This document shows, piece by piece, positions 56,609-64,000 of a DNA stretch of 64,000 nt. Made by a program: the position numbers and the translations under genes. The notes beneath the pieces are model-generated. The model did no database searches, was not told the DNA's origin, and worked only from the letters and a program-made list of their open reading frames with translations. Every line of letters begins with the position of its first letter. Positions within the stretch are counted from its first letter, which is position 1. Source of the DNA: Adiantum capillus-veneris (lineage: Eukaryota; Streptophyta; Polypodiopsida; Polypodiales; Pteridaceae); contig CM043971.1 in NCBI GenBank assembly GCA_014529385.2, positions 82,009,340 to 82,073,339 of the forward strand, written 5' to 3'.

Positions 56609-57767
56609 GGTGACAAAACTACCAAAAGATTCTGGGAAAATTTTGACAGAGTCTCCTTTGTATTTGGAACTATGTCAACCAAAATACGAGACAAAATGAC
56701 CAAGTATGTCACTCACAAAGCATAGAAGAGAGCGATGCCTCTCAAAATCACACTGTGTAGAGACCAACTGAGGCGCATAAACAGTCAAACTGACCATAGA
56801 CCGCCAACTCGGCGTCAAAAGCACCTATACCACTCTATACATATCCTATGGCGAGGCCTCGTAAGGGATGCTCCAACTACCTCTAACACCGAAGGTATCT
56901 CCACATTTGAGAATACCCCAGCTCAATGAAAACCTCAGGCTATCGACCCTCAACAACGTAGGTTATGCAGCAAAAAACGTATAGCCAAGTCTCATAAATG
57001 GCTATCTTCCGGACCAAGTCTCAGAAATGTCCGGGACTGCCATACTAACCAAAAGATGGCTCCACAAAAGACGTACACTGGCAGTATCCACAAAGACGTA
57101 CAAGGCTGTCACTGCGCACAAACAGGCGCCAAAAGCATATGCATGCCAAAAAGTCCCTGCAGGGAGGTAAATTGCTCTCCAAAGAGCTCAAACACTGTAA
57201 AAAGTGTCAAAATATGCATGTACGCATATAAACTGCTCCCACTGGAACCAAAACTGACATAAATGCTGCAACCTGTACTCTGTGTGTGGATGCTGTTGTC
57301 AAAACGCAATCCAATGCCGGAAACCTGTGTAGAGTAGGGATCTAGGACTTGAAATGAAAGAGCTATGGAAGCCCTCACACAAGAGGCAAAACACCTGTAG
57401 AATGCATATCTGCAAGAAACATGATGTTGTATGCATACAATCTCCTAATCAAACGTATCTTCCAAACAGTGAGGAATTAACAGATGCGCGTGAGTGGCAA
57501 AAAGTTGCGAAACGCTGTTTTCGGTAGCCCTCGAATAGAATTTTGAAAAACGGCTTCTGTCAGAAATTCTCTTAATGAACACTAAAACGGGCTGAAAATT
57601 ACAGCACACACACACTCCAGTACACAACCATCTGCAAGCACATTACTCTCTTGCAATGTCTCAGATATGATGTGCAACCCTCTCTCTTCTCCTCCTCCAA
57701 GCTTGAGCTTCAACTCCGCTCAAGCTCCGAGCTCAAGCTATGGCTGAACTCTCTGCTCCCACCTGTC
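56609..57767 (-). other. copia K leader
   Basis: About 1.15 kb between the primer site and gag. No gene recognised; no ORF longer than 90 codons is convincing. Confidence 0.6.
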
Positions 57768-57781
57768 GCTCTAATACTAAT
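57768..57781 (-). promoter_or_regulatory. Primer-binding site of copia K (mutated initiator-Met type)
   Basis: Minus strand TTAGTATTAGAGC next to the 5' LTR. It equals TTGGTATCAGAGC with G-to-A and C-to-T changes, the pattern expected from cytosine deamination. Confidence 0.72.
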
Positions 57782-57980
57782 TGATGAAGCAGGATCTCTG
57801 AAGGAGAAGTTGTGGGCAGAGAGAAAGAGCACACAGACACACGTATGGAAGGGGGTGAGCCAAAGATTAAGGCCCCCAATTATAATGTACACATATATTG
57901 AAGAGTGGCTCAAGTGTACTATACACTTGGGTTAGTAGCAGTTAGATGGGCGGCCGGACATGGCCAGCATAAACCCAACA
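57782..57980 (-). repeat. 5' LTR of copia K (199 bp)
   Basis: TGATGAAGCAGG...AACCCAACA, followed by the CTTAC duplication and LINE J sequence. Confidence 0.92.
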
Positions 57981-57985
57981 CTTAC

Positions 57986-58176
57986 CCTCTTTGTTGCTTG
58001 AGGCTTTGACCACATCCCAATGAATGTACATTGTAATCCTCCAAGCTGTTAATCCTTTGTGTATCATGCTCCCAAGTTTCAACAAGAAGTACAACATTGG
58101 CTTTGCTTGTTAGTTCGTCAATGCCAACCCCCACATTCCATGTGTATCCATTGCAATTCCAAAAGCATGTTTTCAA
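57986..58176 (-). pseudogene. LINE J endonuclease, N-terminal part
   Basis: MKTCFWNCNGYTWNVG and ANVVLLVETWEHD are the first motifs of the apurinic-type endonuclease at the start of LINE ORF2 (WNxxG, then QET/VETW). The frame is interrupted by copia K and continues at 52263. Confidence 0.85.
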
Positions 58177-58206
58177 TTGTAACTCGGCCTCATAGGTCGC
58201 CCATCC

Positions 58207-59309
58207 CTATTTGCTTGAGGAACTTGCCTCCTTCTTGGACACATTTTCTTCGTGAGAGATATCCTTGTTTTTCTTATTCTTTTCCTCATATGCCTTGCGA
58301 TGCATATTTTGTTGCTTAATAGTGCAATCTTCACATACAAAACATTTTGTATCCCTCAAATAGATCCAACTATTATCAAAGATAATCTTTTGTTTGGTCT
58401 CATCCGGCATGGTGCATACAATTGGTCGTTCTCCCGAGTGAGGAGCTCCTTGCTTACCCACTCTATGTGCTCCATAGACCATAACTCCGGACATGCCAAA
58501 GTGGGTTTTGAGCAAATCTTCGATAACAATGGCAAGAGAAGGAGGTGTCTCTAACTTCTCTTTGGGATTCCACGAATAACAATGTTCTTGGAACGTCGCT
58601 CCCGTTCCTTCAACTGCTCCACATCCACATTCTCAACATCCTTTGTTTGAGCCATAGCTTGCATGAGTGAGGAATTGGGAACCACATTCTTACCACATAC
58701 ATCAGCCCAAGACTTGTTTGTGCATACATTTTTCATGTCGCATACATCCCGGCTCATGGTGTCAAATTTATCCTCTTTCAATACATGGTCATGCTTTACT
58801 TTGCTCATGCGCTCCTTCAAAGTATTCAAGTCCACAAGAGAGCATTTACATTCCTTGACTTCCTCTTCAAGTTGCATCAAACATGTTGTTTGCATCTCAA
58901 GTGTCCTCTTGAGATTCTCATTCTCAACCACAAGTACCCTTAGCGTGCCATTCTCCATTGCAAGTGCTCGTAAGTCTTTGCCTTGTTTGTTTATGGTCTC
59001 TTGCAATGATACCAAGTATGCCATAATCATAGTTTTTGATGTCGTTGGTTGAGTGGTTGTGTTGCTATATCCATACTTAGGAGATTTTGGATCATTTTTC
59101 ACAATGGTTGTGGACCTTGTTGAAGAAGAGGACCCTTGCGAGTGTTCGAAGACATTGTATATAAAATAAGAGATGAGAGTCAACTTTCCTAAACCAGGTA
59201 CTTCCGAAATGCTACTATAGAAACACCTTCCATAACTTTGTTTTTTTTTTTTTTTCTTTACATCGATGCGTAGAGGGAGTTTTGCTCTTTGATTGACGCT
59301 ATAGATCAC
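58207..59309 (-). pseudogene. LINE J ORF1 (coiled coil, RNA-binding type)
   Basis: Two frames, 58551-59309 and 58207-58515, joined by a frameshift near 58560. The first has a Ser/Thr-rich N-terminus and a long heptad-like segment (AYLVSLQETINKQGKDLRAL, ENENLKRTLEMQTTCLMQLE), then ERRSKNIVIRGIP. The second has LLKTHFGMSGVMVYGAHRVG, GERPIVCTMPD and the EDCTIKQQN segment. This is the layout of L1-type ORF1 proteins: trimerising coil, RRM-like fold and C-terminal domain. The true start may be the ATG at MIMAYLVSL. A T-rich run near 59241 gives the poly-Lys stretch. Confidence 0.78.
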
Positions 59310-59375
59310 CCAAATCGGAGTTCAGATGAAGAAGTTATGATCAAAAGAGTGAATTGTTGTCTACTAGGTCAAAAA

Positions 59376-59421
<46 letters not shown>

Positions 59422-59815
59422 GATTGGAGAGAGCTTTTTAGGGAGCTTTTTTCTTGATTTTTACTTGCAGTAGCAAAAATTTAAAAAAGCTCCGTCAGGA
59501 GGTCTCTCCATGAGAGAGCTTTAGAGGGAGATTTCTCCCTCCTCTCTCTCTCTCTCCGTCTATCTATCTTACTTTCTCTCTATACCCCTCTCTCTCTCTC
59601 ACACACACACACATGTATTTATGTATGTATGTATGCATAGATAAAGGGTGGGATGTACACACACACACACACATATGTGGATGTATGTATGCGTAGATAA
59701 ACGGTGGGATGTATATATATATACACGCGCACACACACACATATATATACATATATCACACACATATGTATTTATGTATGTATGTATGCATAGATAAGGG
59801 GAGGGATGTGACAAT

Positions 59816-59883
<68 letters not shown>

Positions 59884-59942
59884 CCTCTCCCCCCCCCCCC
59901 CCCTCTCTCTCTCTCGCTCACTTGTGAGCATGGTGAGGAGGG

Positions 59943-59975
<33 letters not shown>

Positions 59976-60117
59976 GAGAGAGGGGAGGGAGGGAAATAGT
60001 ATATATATATATATATATATATATTTCACACACACACATATATATATAACACCGATATGTATTTATTTATGTATGTATGCCTAGATAAGGGGAGTGATGT
60101 GACAATATACACATACA

Positions 60118-60153
<36 letters not shown>

Positions 60154-60190
60154 TATATATAGTATTTCCCTCCCCCTCTCCCTCCCCCCC

Positions 60191-60253
<63 letters not shown>

Positions 60254-60333
60254 CACCATGCTCACAAGTGAGCGCTCACTTGTGAGCATGGTGGGGAGAG
60301 AGAGAGGGGGAGGGAGGGAGGGAAATAAGAGGA

Positions 60334-60372
<39 letters not shown>

Positions 60373-60386
60373 GGGGGAGATAGACG

Positions 60387-60424
<38 letters not shown>

Positions 60425-60672
60425 AGGGAGAAAGCTCCCTCCTAAAGCTCTCTCCACGAGGGACCTTTTTGAGGGGGGGTTTTTTCATTTTTGCTACTGC
60501 AAGTATTAAAAAAACAAGCTCCCTAAAAAGCTTCCTCAAAAATCTCTCTCAATTCCCATCCCCAAAGAGAAAGAGAGAAAGAGATAGAGAGGTTGATGGA
60601 GAGCAAGGACAAGAGAGGGTTGGAGACAGAGAGAAATAGAGAGAGAGAGAGAGAGAGAGATAGTGAGAGGAA

Positions 60673-60708
<36 letters not shown>

Positions 60709-60720
60709 AGTGGTTGGAAT
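59376..60720. repeat. Foldback microsatellite block
   Basis: GA, CT, CA, TA and TATG repeats arranged symmetrically. A unique ~130-bp arm at about 59420-59555 (CTTTTTAGGGAGC, ACTTGCAGTAGCAAAAAT, GAGAGAGCTTTA) recurs inverted at about 60425-60560. Inside are two palindromic units, near 59810-60050 and 60100-60370, each with GCTCACTTGTGAGC at its centre. A perfect 66-bp palindrome spans 60241-60306. Four copies of a TATGCATAGATAA/GGGATGT motif lie between. No transposase is present. Confidence 0.8.
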
Positions 60721-61006
60721 TTTAGGTTGAATATATAATAGCTATGAAGATAGAGACGAAAGGGTGAGAGAGATAAGGGATTTAATTTATAATACGATTA
60801 TAGTAGAGAGATGGAGATAGAGAGAAATATGGCAGAGTGAGAGAGCGGGAGCGAGGAAGGGAGGGAGAAAGAGTTAGATGTTATGAGGTAAGGAGAGAGG
60901 AGAGAAATTCAAGGGCAATGAAGAAAAGAAATAGTGATACTAATATAACCTACGTTTCTTTTTTACAGATTAAATATTTGTGCTTGGCTTTTAGTTCTCT
61001 CTTAAG

Positions 61007-61217
61007 ATGGCCAAGAAATTTAATATTGGTGCCAGTGTTGAGTTCATTTATAGTGGAGAAGCGATTGGCATAGGTCGAATAGAGAAGACTTCAAATTTGG
61101 CAAAGTTACATGGAAGAAAATTGCCTTCAGGTTGCTTTTTTGCTGTTGTATTGGAAGTATATGATGGCAATGATGCTCCTCTACCTCGTGTTCCTTCAAC
61201 GAGCGAAGAGATGAATA
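61007..61217 (+). pseudogene. CACTA (En/Spm) TNP1-like C-terminal fragment, cut by copia I
   Basis: Frame starting MAKKFNIGASVEFIYSGEAI, then GRIEKTSN, LPSGCFFAVVLEVYDGNDAP and LPRVPS. This resembles the TNP1/En-Spm C-terminal domain (G-x-x-V-x-L ... V-V-E-V ... D-A-P-L-P-R-P). A TTTTTACAG acceptor-like site at 60961-60969 precedes it. The frame runs into the copia I LTR at 61218, so its natural end is missing. Confidence 0.45.
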
Positions 61218-61443
61218 TGTTGGAATAGTTGCAGGGAAACACACACAGCTTTGAGAAGACAAAGAAAGCTCAAGGCACACAACAGAGAGTGTATTACTTA
61301 GTGTGCAATGGAAAAGATTGATAGCCCTAGAATGAATGGGCGTATATACAATGCACGGGGAAAAAACCTCCTAAAGACGGAAAAAACGCCCCGACGGTCC
61401 TAAGTGTGTTCACACACAATACTACCACATGTATATGGTAACA
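61218..61443 (-). repeat. 3' LTR of copia I (226 bp)
   Basis: TGTTGGAATAG...ATGGTAACA, matching 47803-48029. The minus-strand purine run CCAGGGGGGATT directly precedes it. Confidence 0.9.
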
Positions 61444-61517
61444 AATCCCCCCTGGAGTGATGTAGTGAACGAGAGCTAGCACATGAATAAGGGAAGTGCC
61501 ATGGCCTGAGGACTTGA

Positions 61518-62661
61518 TCAGTCCACAAAGGGGAGTAAGCCCAAAGCTTTACGGAAATCTTTGAGCTTCTCACGAGACAATGCCTTTGTGAAAAGATCTG
61601 CAAGGTTGTGCTGTGTTGGCACATAATCCAAGATGATCTCTCCTGCTAAGAGCCTCTCCCTGACATAGTGGTAATGCACCTTAGTGTGCTTTGTGCGAGC
61701 ATGAAAAATTGGGTTCCTCGCAACTGTCAATGCGCTCTGACTATCAGTGTAGATAGTGTTGGCAGTGTCCTGTCCAACACCCAAATCAGCCAAAAGGCGT
61801 CTGAGCCATACACAATCAACTGTAGCTATGAAGACTGCCATGTACTCAGCCTCACAACTCGAAGTGGCCACAGTAGGTTGCTTCTTGCTCAATATACATG
61901 AATTGCCAAGCATGAAACAAAAACCACTTGTGAACACTCGTGTGTCAAAACAACCACTTGTGGACACTCGTGTGTCAAAACAACCAGCCCAGTCTGAGTC
62001 TGAAAAAGCATGCAAGTATGGCGGAAATGATCCCCCCTTGGGATAAAACAAACCAAGGTGTAAAGTGCCACTTAAGTAGCGGAAATCCTCTTGACAACCT
62101 GCCAATGCTTAAACCCTAGGCTATGCATAAATCTACTCACCTATGAGACTACAAATTGAATATCCGATCTTGTGTTGCATACATAAATGAGGCATCCAAC
62201 GACAATTTGGTAAAGACTGATATCAGCAGGATCACCATAATCATGTAGACTCAACTTCAAACCTGTTTCCATGGGAGTGGCAATAGGTTTGTGATCCTCA
62301 AGTCCAAACTTACATAGCAATGTCTCTATGTAACTTTTCTGACACACAAGGCAATACCACCATCACACTGCTTAAACTGTATGCTCAAATAATGATGCAA
62401 CATCCCCAAATCTTTCATCTTGACAGTAGCATTCAAATTAGCCTTAAATTCAGCAATATGTGCCTCATTGGAACCAGTGATCAACAAATCATCCACATAA
62501 AGAACAACAATGAGAACTACATCGCCCTCATGCTTGACATACAATGTGCTTTTTGTTGGACTATTACGAAAGCCTTGTTTGACTAAATGAGTGTCAGCTT
62601 TCTCATACCAAGCACGAGGAGATTGCTTCAACCCATACAAAGCCTTCTTACATTTGCACAC
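61518..62661 (-). pseudogene. pol: copia I RT C-terminus and RNase H
   Basis: RT has KALYGLKQSPRAWYEKADTH and an intact VLYVDDLLITG; then DLGMLHHYLSIQFKQ, a frameshift near 62335, QKSYIETLLCKFGLE, a break near 62140, and RNase H with DSDWAGCFDTRVSTSG. A 30-bp tandem duplication (61924-61983) repeats ten RNase H codons (CFDTRV.TSG). The frame ends DLFTKALSREKLKDF. Confidence 0.88.
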
Positions 62662-62673
62662 TTTGTCCTCTTG

Positions 62674-63216
62674 TCATTTCTTGACAAAACCGCGAGGCTG
62701 CGTTACATAAACTTCCTCAAATATGTCACCATTCAAGAAAGCAGTAACAATGTCTGATTGATGTACATCCCAACCAAAATGAGCTGCCAATGCACATAGA
62801 AAACAAACAGTAGTCATACAACACGTGGGATCAAAATCTTCTTCATAATCTATGCCTTTTTGCTGTGCATAGCCTTTTGCAACAAGTTGAGCCTTATGGC
62901 AATCAACCTCACCATCCGGCTTGTGTTTCAACTTGTCGGCCCACTTTGTACCAATGGACTTTTTGCCAGGAGGCAAATCACATAAATTCCATGTGTCATT
63001 TTCTATATGTGCATCATATTCTGATTGCTTGGCAGCAATCCAATTTTTTGAATTTTGTGCTTCATCAAAAGACAGAGGTTCCTCAACATCATGTAAGCTA
63101 GACACAACCAAAGCATAACAATCAGATGCATAAAATGCATGGTGAGAGCTTGAACAAGTACGACTAGACAAAGGTGTATCCAATTTATTGTCATGCAATG
63201 TATGCGCACTAGCCAT
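62674..63216 (-). pseudogene. pol: copia I RT N-terminal piece
   Basis: EEPLSFDEAQNSKNWIAAKQ, NDTWNLCDLPPGKKSIGTKW, AQLVAKGYAQQKGIDYEEDF and DIVTAFLNGDIFEEVYVTQP. A stop at about 62672 separates it from the rest of RT. Confidence 0.88.
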
Positions 63217-63940
63217 TTTGGCATACCTCTAGCCTGCTCATTTCCTCATCAAGTACATCGTGTACATCTACATCAGTAATAGACTGATATATAACATTTT
63301 CTGAAACCCCCATAGGCTGTACATTTGCCTCATTGGAATTTACATTCGTACTTCCACCACTGAAAAGAGGGAACAAAGTGTCATAGATGTCTTTTGAGCT
63401 TACATTATTGTCTCTAGTACATGACAGCAAGGGTTTAACAGAATCTTCCACAAACACAACATCTCGTGAAACGAGAATACGCTTTGTTTGTGGATGATAC
63501 AACCTGTAACCTTTGCTTTCAGTACTATAACCAACAAAAGTACATTTGATAGCCTTATCATCCAATTTTCCGTGTTGTGTTTGTGGCACCAAAGCATATG
63601 CCAAACAACCAAAAACAGGCATGTGCTCAATAGAAGGCTTTCTATCATGCCATGCTGCATATGGAGTAATAGACTGCAAAGCTTTTGTAGGACACTTGTT
63701 TAGTACATAAGTGGCACACATGATGGCCTCAAGCCAAAAAGAATGCGGCAAAGCTTGACTTTTGACCATACATTGTGCCATTTCTATAAGTGACCTGTTT
63801 TTCCTCTCAGCAACACCATTTTGATGAGGCGTATAAGGCACTGTATATTGGTGGTTTATCCCACGACTAGCTAGAAATGCATTAAATTCATGAGACATAT
63901 ATTCCCCCCTCGATCGGAACGGAGGGTGTCTATAGTACAT
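63209..63940 (-). pseudogene. pol: copia I integrase, C-terminal half
   Basis: GEYMSHEFNAFLASRGINHQ, TVPYTPHQNGVAERKNRSLI (with the catalytic E), ATYVLNKCPTKALQSITPY, PVFGCLAYALVPQTQHGKLD and CTFVGYSTESKGYRLYHPQT. The first catalytic D and the finger lie beyond a break near 63940 and the window edge. Confidence 0.88.
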
Positions 63941-64000
63941 TTCAAGACATTTTCAGCCATAGCCAGAAATTGTTTGAAGCACATAAAAACTCGGACTTCG

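Larger units (their letters stand above)
52264..57985 (-). mobile_element. Ty1/copia element K, full length, CTTAC target duplication
   Basis: The element proper is 52269-57980. LTRs of 199 bp lie at 52269-52467 and 57782-57980 (four visible differences). CTTAC lies at 52264-52268 and 57981-57985. In minus orientation: 5' LTR 57980-57782, primer site, about 1.15 kb leader, gag-pol 56608-52621, 3' LTR. It inserted into the endonuclease of LINE J. Frameshifts and active-site changes make it non-functional. Confidence 0.95.
61218..64000 (-). mobile_element. Ty1/copia element I, 3' half, cut by window edge
   Basis: Minus strand, same family as H. 3' LTR 61218-61443, polypurine tract 61444-61458, RNase H, RT and integrase extend to the right edge; gag, protease and the 5' LTR are outside. 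It inserted into the CACTA fragment. Several frameshifts are present. Confidence 0.9.

Noticed and set aside
59564-60539. Several overlapping frames of 60-146 codons on both strands
   Set aside because: All are translations of CA, TA, CT and GA microsatellites.

Overview
This window is nuclear DNA from a plant with a large, repeat-rich genome. The evidence is Ty3/gypsy elements whose integrases end in a chromodomain-like module, several Ty1/copia families, an L1-type LINE, a CACTA (En/Spm) fragment, GT-AG introns, and a plant-type FCP1/SCP-like phosphatase gene. The sequence does not identify the species. A seed-free vascular plant or another large-genome plant would fit, but that is a guess. 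There are no prokaryotic operons, CRISPR arrays, rRNA genes or recognisable tRNA genes.

Layout. (1) 1-4303: element A, a minus-strand gypsy copy with an open gag-protease-RT frame that leaves the window on the left. It sits inside the left LTR of element C. (2) 4304-7142: element C, an LTR element with no coding capacity (748-bp LTRs, initiator-Met-type primer site, 55-bp tandem repeats). (3) 7390-30.35 kb: a four-family nest. Decayed gypsy element D contains a solo LTR (7850-9019), a gag-only copia element E (9243-12107) and gypsy element F (12625-30345, minus strand). F carries a hAT-like inverted-repeat element (23103-23776), and its left LTR is split by gypsy element B (12865-21484, plus strand, same family as A). 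Target-site duplications support the solo LTR, B, F and the hAT-like element. (4) 31450-32701: a diverged solo LTR of the A/B family with a 5-bp target duplication. (5) 33735-36293: the only host gene I can support, the C-terminal half of an FCP1/SCP-like HAD phosphatase fused to a long, repeat-rich hydrophilic tail. The exons with the catalytic aspartates were not found. (6) 36.3-43.4 kb: AT-rich DNA with two tandem-repeat arrays and no recognisable gene. (7) 43.4-64 kb: fragments and copies of copia families G, H, I, K, L and M. K (52269-57980) is complete by structure and splits a minus-strand LINE (J). Also here are an F-family LTR, a foldback microsatellite block (59.38-60.72 kb) and a CACTA-type fragment cut by copia I.

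Two things deserve most attention. A is a structurally intact copy next to its broken sister B; both share an unusual primer site and a D-P-G protease motif, and F shares the D-P-G motif. The phosphatase-like gene has an unusual duplicated tail and a solo LTR just upstream. I found no convincing multi-gene system that would count as a new pathway. The value lies in the insertion history, the non-autonomous elements and the chimaeric junctions.
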